Source: Myxococcota bacterium
GTDB lineage: Bacteria; Myxococcota_A; UBA9160; UBA6930
Assembly: GCA_028277885.1 (NCBI GenBank)
Contig: JANQFK010000022.1
Location: 302,052-366,051, forward strand
Reading direction: 5' to 3'
Length of the DNA: 64,000 nucleotides
Shown: positions 46,892-54,868 of the stretch, piece after piece
Layout of the letters: the number at the start of each line of letters is the position of its first letter
How positions within the stretch are numbered: position 1 is the first letter of the stretch
The notes under the pieces: generated by a model
Databases searched by the model: none
The model's input: the letters and a program-made list of their open reading frames with translations, nothing else
Told to the model about the DNA's origin: nothing
Program-made: the position numbers and the translations under genes

Positions 46892-46906
46892 GCGCGCCCG
46901 GCGCGC
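46892..46906. terminator. Possible bidirectional hairpin
   Basis: GCGCGC / GCGCGC with a 3-nt loop, between the Gfo/Idh/MocA stop (46878) and the minus-strand PilZ stop (46909). Short but very GC-rich. Confidence 0.35.
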
Positions 46907-46908
46907 GC

Positions 46909-47562
46909 TCAGCGCGTGTTCCGGCGCCGCGTCTGCTCGCGGTAGACCCAGCGCAGGAGCGCGGCCCGGTCGCTCTCGTCGAGGCCCAGGAACTCCACGC
47001 CCAGGGTGGCGCGGCCCGAGGTCGGGTTCCTGGCCACGACGCGCGCGACCCGCGCCGGCAGCGCGAAGCAGCACTCGCCGGGCAGCTCGAAGTGGCACAC
47101 CACCTCCTCGCCGATCTCGAAGTGGGGCTCGGCGCGGATCGCGGCTCCGCCAGCGCTCACGTCGAGCAGCTTGAAGCGCTTGGCGTCCCGGGGCTCGCTC
47201 GGCGGCTCGGTCTCGTCGTCGCGCAGGTCGTCGAGGGGGCGGGTCAGGGTCACCTCGAGTCCGTAGGTCCGGACGCGCGCGAAGGCCCGCTGGTTGTCCC
47301 GCTCCCAGCGGTCGAGCGGGTGCAGGCGCACCGCCCGGCCGTCCTCCACGATCTGGGCGCGGGTGCGGTAGCGGGCGTCGCCGGCGACCCGGTGCTCGAG
47401 CAGCACGCTCTCGCCGGGACGCACGGGCGCCTCGGAGGCGTCCACGAGGATGCTGCCCTCCTCGACCCGCTCCACGACCACCTCGTAGGGGACGCCGTGG
47501 GCGTCCTGGACCACGAGCCGGCTGCCGCGCCCGAGGCGCTGGCGCGGGGCGTCGCCGCTCAC
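46909..47562 (-). CDS. PilZ-domain protein
   Basis: 217 aa from GTG 47562 (GGAG upstream). N-terminal ~95-residue beta-rich domain (GSRLVVQDAHGVPYEVVVER) like YcgR-N/PilZN, then a PilZ domain: RAFARVRTYGLEVTL (Arg-rich RxxxR-type entrance), LLDVSAGGAAIRAE (D/NxSxxG) and VGVEFLG-like LGVEFLGLDE. These motifs bind c-di-GMP. Effector target unknown; no flagellar genes nearby. Start uncertain because the frame is open further upstream. Confidence 0.8.
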   Translation of the reverse strand: MSGDAPRQRLGRGSRLVVQDAHGVPYEVVVERVEEGSILVDASEAPVRPGESVLLEHRVAGDARYRTRAQIVEDGRAVRLHPLDRWERDNQRAFARVRTYGLEVTLTRPLDDLRDDETEPPSEPRDAKRFKLLDVSAGGAAIRAEPHFEIGEEVVCHFELPGECCFALPARVARVVARNPTSGRATLGVEFLGLDESDRAALLRWVYREQTRRRNTR

Positions 47563-47729
47563 GGCAGCGGGCTCCGCTGGAGCTGGGGGGTCTGCAGTGC
47601 CACGAGAACGCTTCGGGCGGTCCCGGGCGACGCTTGAGCCGCTCGCGTCCCGACGGCGCGACCGCGCCGGGAGGCTTCGCGAAAGCCGGCGCGGCCTTGC
47701 CGGCGCGCCTGCCGCTCGGGTGCCGGCCC
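47563..47729. other. 167-bp gap between PilZ start and PhyH stop
   Basis: Holds several short GC-rich inverted repeats, among them GGCTT / AAGCC (47673-47687) and GGCGC / GCGCC near 47655-47668, which could end the PhyH transcript. No ORF with coding character was seen. Confidence 0.3.
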
Positions 47730-48533
47730 TCAGCGATCCCAGACCATCCGCTGGTCGCCCTCGACCCCGAGCAGCGAGGCCGGGCTGCGCTTCTCGACGT
47801 GGCCGATCAGGTGCCGGTACACGCCGTAGCCCACCAGCTCCTGGAGCCGGGGCGGGAAGCCGCGCACCCGCTCCGGCGAGAGGCCCAGCTGCTGGTTCTC
47901 CTGCTGGCGGATGAACCCGGCGCAGTAGTTCATCGCGATGCCGACGCGGCGCCCGCGGCTCCGGTTGGCTCCGCCGCCGTGCCACAGGCTGCCGTGCCAG
48001 ACCAGCACGCTGCCCCGGGGCATCTCGGCGGGCACGCTCTCGTAGGGGCGCCCGTAGTCCGGCGAGTGGTCGGCGCGGTGGCTCCCGGGCACCACCCGGG
48101 TGGCGCCGTTGGCCTCGGTGAAGTCGGTGAGGGCCCACATGGTGTTGCACACCACCGCCGCGTGGGGCTTCGCCAGGGGGATCACCTGGTCGTCGGCGTG
48201 GATCGGCTGGGGGGTCTCGCCGGGCTCGATGGCGATGGAGGAGAGCGAGGAGACGAGGCAGCCGGGGTCGAGGACGCGCTCCACCAGGGGCAGCACCTCG
48301 GGGTGCACGGGGATGCGCTCGAAGCCGGGACCGTGGCGCAGCAGGTTGTAGATGCGAACGGTGCGGGTGCCCTCGAAGTCGTTGCGGCTCGGCCGGGTAC
48401 CCAGCTCGCGCTCCAGGCGCTCGAGGTCCGCGGCCAGCCCCTCGAGCAGGTCCGGCTCGATCACGTCCGGCAGGACGGTGAAGCCGTCGCGCTCGATCCG
48501 CGCGGCGTGCTCCGCCAGGGCTGCGTCGTCCAC
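47730..48533 (-). CDS. Phytanoyl-CoA dioxygenase (PhyH) family protein
   Basis: 267 aa from GTG 48533 (GGAGGAGA upstream). Fe(II)/2-oxoglutarate dioxygenase of the PhyH group: IERDGFTVLPDVIEPDLLEG at the N-terminus, metal ligands HADD (HxD) and His in LWHGGGANRSRGRR, with the Arg that binds 2-oxoglutarate. Hydroxylates a lipid or small molecule; substrate unknown. The double-hairpin repeat copy B separates it from the upstream GT2 gene. Confidence 0.88.
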   Translation of the reverse strand: MDDAALAEHAARIERDGFTVLPDVIEPDLLEGLAADLERLERELGTRPSRNDFEGTRTVRIYNLLRHGPGFERIPVHPEVLPLVERVLDPGCLVSSLSSIAIEPGETPQPIHADDQVIPLAKPHAAVVCNTMWALTDFTEANGATRVVPGSHRADHSPDYGRPYESVPAEMPRGSVLVWHGSLWHGGGANRSRGRRVGIAMNYCAGFIRQQENQQLGLSPERVRGFPPRLQELVGYGVYRHLIGHVEKRSPASLLGVEGDQRMVWDR

Positions 48534-48557
48534 GCGCGTCTCCTCCCGCCCCCCTCC

Positions 48558-48622
48558 AGGAGGCCGACCCAGGATGGGTCGGCTTCCGCCGCAAAGCGAG
48601 CCCGGAGGGCTCGCTCGGCTAG
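48558..48622 (-). repeat. Double-hairpin dispersed repeat, copy B
   Basis: Inverted relative to copy A (41762-41828) and ~95% identical. Same two hairpins: GCGAGCCC / GGGCTCGC and GCCGACCC / GGGTCGGC with linker TTTGCGGCGGAA between. Its CTAG end overlaps the stop codon of the glycosyltransferase gene (48619-48621). The two copies have opposite orientation relative to local transcription. Confidence 0.85.
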
Positions 48623-49311
48623 CGGAGCAGGTTGTAGCGGAGGATGCAGTACAGGGCGCGAACGCCGTCGCGCCAGTCGATCTTCTTGCCCTCGCCGTAG
48701 GTGCGGCCCGCGTAGGAGACGCCCACCTCGTAGATCCGCACCCCGAGGCGCGCCACCTTGGCGGTCACCTCGGGCTCGAAGCCGAAGCGGTCCTCCTCCA
48801 GGCGGATGCGCTGGAGCACCTCGCGGCGGAACACCTTGTAGCCGCACTCCATGTCCGTGAGGTTCAGGTTGGTGAAGGCGTTCGACAGGGTGGTGAGGAA
48901 GTGGTTCACCAGGGAGTGCCAGTAGTAGAGGACCCGGTGGGCCTCGCCGCCGGCGAAGCGCGAGCCGAACACCACGTCGGCCTGGCCCGCCTGGATCGGG
49001 GCCAGCAGCTTCGGGTACTCCTGGGGGTCGTACTCGAGGTCGGCGTCCTGGACCAGCACCACGTCGCCGGTGGCGGCGGCGAAGCCCGAGCGCAGGGCCG
49101 CGCCCTTCCCGCGGTTCTCGGGGTGCAGCACCACCCGGTCCACGCGGTCCTCGAGCTTCTCCCGGATCAGCTCCCGGGTGCCGTCCGTGGAGCCGTCGTC
49201 CACCAGGATGATCTCCACGTCCTCGACGGGCGTGGCCCGGATCGCGGCCACCACGGTCTCCAGGGTGGGCCGCTCGTTGTAGCAGGGCACGACGACGCTC
49301 AAGCTCGGCAC
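48619..49311 (-). CDS. Family 2 glycosyltransferase, polyprenyl-phosphate type
   Basis: 230 aa from GTG 49311. GT-A fold: [49 protein letters not shown] (DxD-like) and GSRFAGG, as in dolichyl/undecaprenyl-phosphate mannosyl- or glucosyltransferases (DPM1/GtrB). No C-terminal membrane helices, so it would act at the cytosolic face with separate membrane partners. No Shine-Dalgarno; TAGAAT lies 8 nt upstream. Confidence 0.88.
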   Translation of the reverse strand: MPSLSVVVPCYNERPTLETVVAAIRATPVEDVEIILVDDGSTDGTRELIREKLEDRVDRVVLHPENRGKGAALRSGFAAATGDVVLVQDADLEYDPQEYPKLLAPIQAGQADVVFGSRFAGGEAHRVLYYWHSLVNHFLTTLSNAFTNLNLTDMECGYKVFRREVLQRIRLEEDRFGFEPEVTAKVARLGVRIYEVGVSYAGRTYGEGKKIDWRDGVRALYCILRYNLLR

Positions 49312-49319
49312 GGCCCGGC

Positions 49320-49325
49320 ATTCTA
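49320..49325 (-). promoter_or_regulatory. Possible -10 box, near-leaderless start of GT2 gene
   Basis: TAGAAT on the minus strand ending 8 nt before GTG 49311, no ribosome binding site between. Same box and spacing as before the patatin gene (53157). Confidence 0.4.
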
Positions 49326-49349
49326 GCAGGGCCCGCTGCGCGCCCGCGC

Positions 49350-49355
49350 TACCCT
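49350..49355 (+). promoter_or_regulatory. Possible -10 box, leaderless start of SDR gene
   Basis: TACCCT followed by GGCCGC and then GTG 49362. The GCTACCCTGGCCG context recurs before the aldo/keto reductase gene. Confidence 0.45.
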
Positions 49356-49361
49356 GGCCGC

Positions 49362-50183
49362 GTGGAGCTTCGGGACCGGGTGGCCTTCGTGACCGGCGGC
49401 GCGAGCGGGATCGGCGCGGCCCTCTGCCGCCGCTTCGCCGCCGAGGGCGCGCGGGGCGTGGTGGTGGCGGACCGCGACGCCGCCGGCGCCCGGGCGGTGG
49501 CCGACTCCTGCGGCGGCCTCGCCCTCGCCCTCGACGTCGGGGTGGAGGCCGAGGTCCGCCGCGGCGTCGAGGAGGCCCACGCCCGGCTCGGCGCCGTGGA
49601 CCTCTTCTGCGCCAACGCGGGCGTGGCCCTCGGAGCGGGCACCGAGCCCCTCGCCTCGGGCCCCTTCGCGAGCGACGCCGACTGGGAGCGCAGCTGGCGG
49701 GTGAACCTGATGGCCCACGTCTACGGCGCCCGGGCGGTGCTGCCCGGCTGGCTCGAGCGCGGCGCGGGCTGGTGGCTCGGCACCGCGTCGGCGGCGGGCC
49801 TGCTCACGGACTTCGGCACCCAGGCCTACTCGGTCACCAAGCACGCCGCGGTGGCCTTCGCCGAGTGGCTGGCGATCCGCTACGGCGGCGCCGGGATCGG
49901 CGTCTCCTGCCTGTGTCCCCAGGGCGTGCGCACCCCCATGGTGGAGGGCGCCGGCGCGGCCGGGGTGGCGGCCCACCTGGCCCCCACCCTGATCGAGCCC
50001 GACGCCGTGGCCGAGGCGGTGGTGCGCGGCCTCGCCGAGGAGCGCTTCCTGATCCTCCCCCACCCCGAGGTCGCCGAGTACGTGAAGCGCAAGGCGGGCG
50101 ACCCCGACCGCTGGCTGGGAGGCATGCGCCGGATGCGGGCGCGGCTCTACGACGACCGGCCCCGGGAAGCCGGCGACGACTAG
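49362..50183 (+). CDS. Short-chain dehydrogenase/reductase (SDR)
   Basis: 273 aa from GTG 49362. Classical SDR: cofactor loop [19 protein letters not shown] (NAG), catalytic region GTASAAG and YSVTKHA (Tyr-x3-Lys). The Asp after strand 2 (VVADRDAA) favours NAD(H). Oxidises or reduces an alcohol/ketone; substrate unknown. Stop shares CTAG with the convergent lipoprotein gene. Confidence 0.9.
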   Translation: MELRDRVAFVTGGASGIGAALCRRFAAEGARGVVVADRDAAGARAVADSCGGLALALDVGVEAEVRRGVEEAHARLGAVDLFCANAGVALGAGTEPLASGPFASDADWERSWRVNLMAHVYGARAVLPGWLERGAGWWLGTASAAGLLTDFGTQAYSVTKHAAVAFAEWLAIRYGGAGIGVSCLCPQGVRTPMVEGAGAAGVAAHLAPTLIEPDAVAEAVVRGLAEERFLILPHPEVAEYVKRKAGDPDRWLGGMRRMRARLYDDRPREAGDD

Positions 50184-51250
50184 AACCCGGCTGCCTGGAG
50201 CGCGGCGGGATCGACGCCGAGGCGCCGCACCTCGTTCAGCATCGCGGCCACCCCGACCACGTCGCCCCGACCGCTGTAGTCCACGGTGACGAAGTTCGGA
50301 AAGCGATCGCGCTCGGCCCAGCACGCGACGGCGCGGCCGAAGAGCACGCCGGGCTGATTCACCTGCTCGGCCGCCACGCCGAAGCTGTCCGCCGGCGTGA
50401 TGAAGTGGTTCAGGATGTAGAGGGGCGCCGCGGGGTCGCCGCGGTTGTCCGCACAGGAGAAGGCGTCGGGGCTCGCGAAGCCGAACCCCGTCTCCACGGC
50501 GTGCCGCCGCCAGTCCATGTACCAGGGCGGCGCGTCCGGGAAGCTGCGATCGGTGAAGACCACCAGCCGGCGGCCGGCCTCGATCATCTCCCGGAGGGTG
50601 GGCCAGGGCACCCCGGGAGCCTGACCGTGCACGAAGGGAAGCAGGCCCGCGGCAGCGAAGGCGGCCTGGGTATCGGCCAGGGCGACGTAGTCCTCGAAGA
50701 TCAGGGTGAGGACCTCGGCGGGATGGCGCTCCAGGAAGCTCCGGATCTCCGCCAGCCCCTCGCCGAGTGGCTTCAGTCGGGGGCCGAGCCCGCAGAAGCC
50801 GTGACACAGGAACACGCCGGGCGTGAGGCCGTCCTCGTGGTAGTGGGTGTCGAGCATCAGGGCTCGGATGCCCCGCTCCATCTGCTCGGGCATCGAGAGG
50901 AGCTGGTTGCGGGCGAAGCAGCACTCCTCCAGGATCGAGAAGGCGTTGTGGGAGGTCGGGTACGCGACCTCGTCGTAGGCCCGCTCGCACAACGCCGCGG
51001 AGCCGTTGCAGCGCACCACCCCGAAGCGCGCCGACACGTAGGCCGCGTCGTCGCCGTCGATCACGCCGTCGGCGTCGGCGTCGGCTCCCCGGCAGTCGCC
51101 GGTCGGGGGTGTGGGGACGCCGCGACAGGCCTCGACCCGGGCCAGGTCGTCGGCGTCCACGAGGCCGTTGCGGTCCACGTCGGGGCTGGCGAGCGGCCCG
51201 CAGCCCGGGGCCAGCCCGAGGAGGAGCAGCAGCGGCGCGACGAGCCTCAC
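50180..51250 (-). CDS. Lipoprotein with dockerin/EF-hand motifs and PI-PLC-X-like domain
   Basis: 356 aa from GTG 51250. Lipobox LAPGC (Cys ~17), two Ca-binding EF-hand-like loops DVDRNGLVDADD and DADADGVIDGDD as in type I dockerins, then a PI-PLC X-domain-like TIM barrel: YPTSHNAFSILEECC (first catalytic His), RGIRALMLDTHYHEDG, LCHGFCGLG (second His) and LTLIFEDYVA. The PLC-X active-site His residues are present, so a surface phosphodiesterase is plausible; substrate unknown. TAGGAT lies 7 nt before the start. Confidence 0.82.
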   Translation of the reverse strand: MRLVAPLLLLLGLAPGCGPLASPDVDRNGLVDADDLARVEACRGVPTPPTGDCRGADADADGVIDGDDAAYVSARFGVVRCNGSAALCERAYDEVAYPTSHNAFSILEECCFARNQLLSMPEQMERGIRALMLDTHYHEDGLTPGVFLCHGFCGLGPRLKPLGEGLAEIRSFLERHPAEVLTLIFEDYVALADTQAAFAAAGLLPFVHGQAPGVPWPTLREMIEAGRRLVVFTDRSFPDAPPWYMDWRRHAVETGFGFASPDAFSCADNRGDPAAPLYILNHFITPADSFGVAAEQVNQPGVLFGRAVACWAERDRFPNFVTVDYSGRGDVVGVAAMLNEVRRLGVDPAALQAAGF

Positions 51251-51257
51251 GCCCGCG

Positions 51258-51263
51258 ATCCTA
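51258..51263 (-). promoter_or_regulatory. Possible -10 box, leaderless start of PLC-X-like lipoprotein gene
   Basis: TAGGAT on the minus strand ending 7 nt before GTG 51250, no Shine-Dalgarno between. Confidence 0.45.
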
Positions 51264-51866
51264 CCCGATGGGCGCCGCCCCTCGCCGGCGCGCCGCGAGG
51301 CCCAGAACGCCCAGGCCGAGCAGCACGGCGGTGCCGGGCTCGGGGATCACCACGGGCCCGAAGGACGCCGGCAGCAGGCCCGAGGCCTGGGTGCCGCGCC
51401 CGATCATCAGCAGCGGGAGCTCGACGTCCAGGCTCGGCGTCGGGGCCGAGGGCACGAAGCTCGGGATGAGCCGCACCACGCCGGCGTCGGTGCCGTCGTC
51501 GGCCAGGGTCGAGAGGTCGGCGGGCACCGCGTTCAGGGTCCACAGGCTGCCGGGCTCGGTGAAGCCGTAGAGGGTCTGGAAGCCCCCCGTGGACTCGCCG
51601 AGCACCACGCCCTCGTCGATCAGCTGCACGGTGAGGCTGTCGAGCCCCGACGCCCCGCTGCCGGCGCCCAGGGAGAGCGTGAAGACGTCGACGCCGCCCG
51701 CCACCTCGGGCGTCCCGGCGATCACGAAGGGGATGTCGAGGGTCTCTCCGGGTCCGATCGAGATCGCGGCGGCCGGCGGCGCACTGCCCACCCCCGCGAC
51801 GAGTGCCGCCGCGAGCGCCGCGAGTCCGAGGATCCAACGCCAAGACCTGGCTCGTCGCAAACCCAT
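51261..51866 (-). CDS. PEP-CTERM sorting-domain protein
   Basis: 201 aa from ATG 51866 (AGGGAGG upstream; a GTG at 51875 is possible). Signal peptide (WILGLAALAAALVAGVGSA), a beta-rich secreted middle, and a C-terminal PEP-CTERM tripartite signal: VIPEPGTAVLLGLGVLGLAA followed by RRR. Such proteins are processed by exosortase and linked to surface polysaccharide. No exosortase gene lies in this window, so the sorting enzyme must be elsewhere. Confidence 0.88.
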   Translation of the reverse strand: MGLRRARSWRWILGLAALAAALVAGVGSAPPAAAISIGPGETLDIPFVIAGTPEVAGGVDVFTLSLGAGSGASGLDSLTVQLIDEGVVLGESTGGFQTLYGFTEPGSLWTLNAVPADLSTLADDGTDAGVVRLIPSFVPSAPTPSLDVELPLLMIGRGTQASGLLPASFGPVVIPEPGTAVLLGLGVLGLAARRRGAAPIG

Positions 51867-51927
51867 CCCCCGCACCCTCCCTGGGGGCTCGTGGTCGCCG
51901 GCCCGGGCTTGTGTCAGTGGAAGGGGT

Positions 51928-53157
51928 TCAGTCCGCGAAGAACGCGGCGAGGGCCGACTCCTGGGCCCGCGCGTCGGCGCGCCCGAGCTCGATCAGCCGC
52001 TCGGTGTACTCGCGGTCGAACAGGAGGTACGAGAGCAGGTCCGCTTCGGTGGGTTGTTCCCCCACCCCCACGGCGCCGAGCAGCAGGCGCAGCACCGCGG
52101 ACATCCGGCCCTCCTCGCGCTGCTGGACCAGCACCTCGGCCGCCACCCGGCCCAGGTCCTCCGAGGGCCGGATCACCAGGTCCTCCACCACCCGAAAGGT
52201 CTGGCCTCGGTGCCGGGTCACCACCGCGTTCACCTTCTCGAGGAAGCTCTCGCCGAAGGCCTCGGTGCCCCCGCTCAGGATGTCGTTGATGACCCGCATG
52301 TGGGCGAGGTCGGCGTCCACGTGGTCGAGGAGCAGCGCGTTCAGGACCTTGCCGAACAGGAAGACCGGGTTGCCGTAGGACTCGATGCGACCCGCCGCCT
52401 GCTCGGCGTCCTCGCCGATCCGGGTGCCGTGGCTGAGGGCGATCACCAGCACGTGGGTGGCGCCGAGGCGCAGGGCCGGGGCGAGGGGCGTGTTGAGGCG
52501 GATCCCGCCGTCCGCGTAGTAGGTGTTCTCCACCCGCACGGCCGGGAAGAGCATCGGGATCGCGGCCGAGGCAAGGGCGTGGTGAGGGCCGAGGCGCACC
52601 GCCCGGCCGAGGATGGAGGGATCCCGGGTCCAGGGCATGCGCTCGGGGGTGGCGTGCTCGGTGAACACCACCACGCGCCCCGTCGCGATCTGGGTGGCGG
52701 CCACGCTCACCGCCGTGAGCCGGCCCTGGCGCACGTTGCGCCGGATCGACCGCCAGGGGATGCGGTCGAGGACGATGCGCTCGAGGGGCGCCGTGTCGAG
52801 CAGGCCGTGCAGGCGCGGCGGCAGGCGCCCGGGACGCAGCGGTCCGTGCCCGCGCACCAGCCCGAACAGGCGCCGGGGGATGCGCAGGGCCTCCCCGGTG
52901 GAGAGGTGGAAGATCTCGCCGAGCTGCATGCTCGACCAGATCTCGGCCAGGCGGTCGGCCCGGGCCGGGCCCTCGTGGGCGGTGCCGGCGAGGAAGCAGG
53001 CGTGGATCGCGCCCACCGAGGCGCCGGTGATCAGGTCGAAGCGCACCGGGCCGCCGATGCGCCGCGGCAGCTCCTTCAGGAGGTAGTCGAGGACCCCCGC
53101 CTCGTAGGCGCCGCGAGCGCCGCCACCCGAGAGCACCAGCGCCCGTCGCGCATCCAT
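51928..53157 (-). CDS. Patatin-like phospholipase
   Basis: 409 aa. Oxyanion-hole LSGGGARGAYEAGVL, nucleophile GASVG (GxSxG) and catalytic DGG in YYADGGIRLNTPL: the Ser-Asp dyad of patatin/RssA-like lipid acyl hydrolases. Long C-terminal extension (~150 residues) with helices of unknown role. Cytosolic or membrane-associated; no signal. TAGAAT lies 8 nt before ATG 53157 and there is no Shine-Dalgarno. Confidence 0.9.
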   Translation of the reverse strand: MDARRALVLSGGGARGAYEAGVLDYLLKELPRRIGGPVRFDLITGASVGAIHACFLAGTAHEGPARADRLAEIWSSMQLGEIFHLSTGEALRIPRRLFGLVRGHGPLRPGRLPPRLHGLLDTAPLERIVLDRIPWRSIRRNVRQGRLTAVSVAATQIATGRVVVFTEHATPERMPWTRDPSILGRAVRLGPHHALASAAIPMLFPAVRVENTYYADGGIRLNTPLAPALRLGATHVLVIALSHGTRIGEDAEQAAGRIESYGNPVFLFGKVLNALLLDHVDADLAHMRVINDILSGGTEAFGESFLEKVNAVVTRHRGQTFRVVEDLVIRPSEDLGRVAAEVLVQQREEGRMSAVLRLLLGAVGVGEQPTEADLLSYLLFDREYTERLIELGRADARAQESALAAFFAD

Positions 53158-53165
53158 CGCGGCGG

Positions 53166-53171
53166 ATTCTA
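53166..53171 (-). promoter_or_regulatory. Possible -10 box, near-leaderless start of patatin gene
   Basis: TAGAAT on the minus strand ending 8 nt before ATG 53157. It overlaps the end of the upstream symporter gene (stop at 53169), so the patatin gene may have its own promoter. Confidence 0.4.
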
Positions 53172-54623
53172 CGCCGCCCGCCGAGGCGCGGCGAGCCGCC
53201 CGAGCCCCGTCGCCGCCACCGCGACGGCCCCGTTCACCGCCAGGCCGATCACCCCCGCGTGCAGGCCGCCGATGCGGCGCACGCCGAGGGCGCCGGCGGC
53301 GGCGAGGAAGAGCGTGCCGGCCGCCAGCCCGGCGAGGCAGCCCGCGGGCCCGAGGCGCCGCCAGTGCAGCGCCAGCAGGAAGGCCGGCACGCACTGGATC
53401 AGCAGCTCGAGCTTCACCTCCAGCAGCCCCCACAGCGTGAGCCCCTCGGAGAGCGCCAGCACCACGGCGCCGACGGTGACGACGCCGGCGATGCGCTTGC
53501 CGAGGCGCGTCGTGGCCGGGTCCTGGCGGGGCCGGCCCATCACGTCCTCGGCGATCACCGAGCCGAGGGAGAGCAGCACCGAGTCCGCGGTGGACATGAT
53601 GGCCGCGAGGGCGCCCAGGAACACCAGCACGGCGAGCACGGCCACGAAGGGGCCCACCGCGGCCCACTCGCCGAGCAGGCGCGGCATCACCGAGTCCGCC
53701 TCCAGGGTGCCGAGGCCCTGGAGGCGCGGGATGGCGGCCCAGCCGATCAGGGTCACGACCAGGGTGGTGGTGAGGGGCATGAAGGTCATCACGGCGAGGG
53801 CGCGACGCAGGCTGCGCGCGCTGCGCGCCGCGTAGACGCGCTGGATGGCCTGGGGGTAGACGACGCTCGCCAGCCCGAGCAGCGCGATGGTGCTGAACCA
53901 GTTGGCGCACTCGGCGGCGTCGGGCACGGCCAGGGCCTCGGGGCGCAGGGCGGCGATGCGCTCCACCGTCGCCGCCACGCCCCCGGCCTCGCCGAGCAGC
54001 CAGGCGAGGAGCGTGCCGAGGCCCACCAGCATCAGCAGGCCCTGGGCCGCGTCGGTCCACGCCACGGCCCGCATCCCGCCCAGGGTCTCGTAGAAGAGGA
54101 TCATCCCCGCGAGCCCGATCACCCCCGCCGCGTAGGGGACCCAGCCGCCGGTCACCGTCGCCGTGAGCTCGCCCATGGCCTTCAGCTGGGCGAGCAGGAA
54201 GTTCGCCAGGGCGACGCTCATCAGCAGCGCCACGGCGATGCGCAGCGCCCGGGCCGCAGCGTCCTCGCCGAAGCGATGGCGCACCCAGTCCCCGGGCGTC
54301 ACGAAGCGGTGGCGCACCGCCAGGGGCCGCAGGCGCGGGACCAGCGCGTGGAAGACCACGATGATCGCCATCATGAAGCCCGTGGCCATCACGAAGCTGA
54401 AGCCGCGGCGGTAGGCCTCGCCGGGGTAGCCCAGCAGGGAGTTGCCGCTGTAGGCCGTGGCGTAGAGGGTCAGCAGCAGCACGAAGGCGCCGAGCTCGCG
54501 GCCGGCCAGGAAGTGGTCCGAGGGCGAGAGGTCGCGGCGGGCGCGCCGCGCCACCAGCGCTACCCCCACCAGGGCCACGAGGTAGAGGGCGAGGCCGATC
54601 ACGCCGAGGGTGGGGAGGCTCAC
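53169..54623 (-). CDS. Sodium:solute symporter (SSS family)
   Basis: 484 aa from GTG 54623. About thirteen membrane helices in the LeuT-like SSS fold, with the SSS marks GREL (SDHFLAGRELG), YSGNSLLGYPGEAYRRGF and FLGALAAIMSTADSVLLSLGS (Na+ site Ser/Asp region). Imports an organic solute with Na+. GTG overlaps the stop of a small two-TM protein (GTGA), the usual arrangement with a DUF3311-like subunit. Confidence 0.9.
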   Translation of the reverse strand: MSLPTLGVIGLALYLVALVGVALVARRARRDLSPSDHFLAGRELGAFVLLLTLYATAYSGNSLLGYPGEAYRRGFSFVMATGFMMAIIVVFHALVPRLRPLAVRHRFVTPGDWVRHRFGEDAAARALRIAVALLMSVALANFLLAQLKAMGELTATVTGGWVPYAAGVIGLAGMILFYETLGGMRAVAWTDAAQGLLMLVGLGTLLAWLLGEAGGVAATVERIAALRPEALAVPDAAECANWFSTIALLGLASVVYPQAIQRVYAARSARSLRRALAVMTFMPLTTTLVVTLIGWAAIPRLQGLGTLEADSVMPRLLGEWAAVGPFVAVLAVLVFLGALAAIMSTADSVLLSLGSVIAEDVMGRPRQDPATTRLGKRIAGVVTVGAVVLALSEGLTLWGLLEVKLELLIQCVPAFLLALHWRRLGPAGCLAGLAAGTLFLAAAGALGVRRIGGLHAGVIGLAVNGAVAVAATGLGRLAAPRRAA

Positions 54624-54868
54624 CCCTCGCCTCCCTCGTCGGATCCCTCCTCGATGTCGGTGAGGAGCCAGGCCGCGCCGTTCAGCAGCGCGGCCGCGGC
54701 GTAGCAGAGCAGCGCCACCGCGACCCAGTCGGGCAGCCCGAGCCAGCGCGCGGGCTCCTCGCCGGCCGGCGTGGCGGCGCGATACCAGGGCACCGAGAGC
54801 ACGAAGAGCGCCACCACGCCCACGAGCAGCACGGCGCGCAGGCGAGCGCGCAGCCTCGCGGGCTGCAC
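54620..54868 (-). CDS. Small two-TM protein preceding the symporter (DUF3311-like)
   Basis: 82 aa from GTG 54868. Two membrane helices (~12-27 and ~47-68) with LSVPWYRAATP between, and an acidic tail. Very small membrane proteins of this layout are commonly encoded just before SSS symporters. Its GTG begins right after the SRAP stop (TAGGTG) and its stop overlaps the symporter start. Confidence 0.7.
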   Translation of the reverse strand: MQPARLRARLRAVLLVGVVALFVLSVPWYRAATPAGEEPARWLGLPDWVAVALLCYAAAALLNGAAWLLTDIEEGSDEGGEG

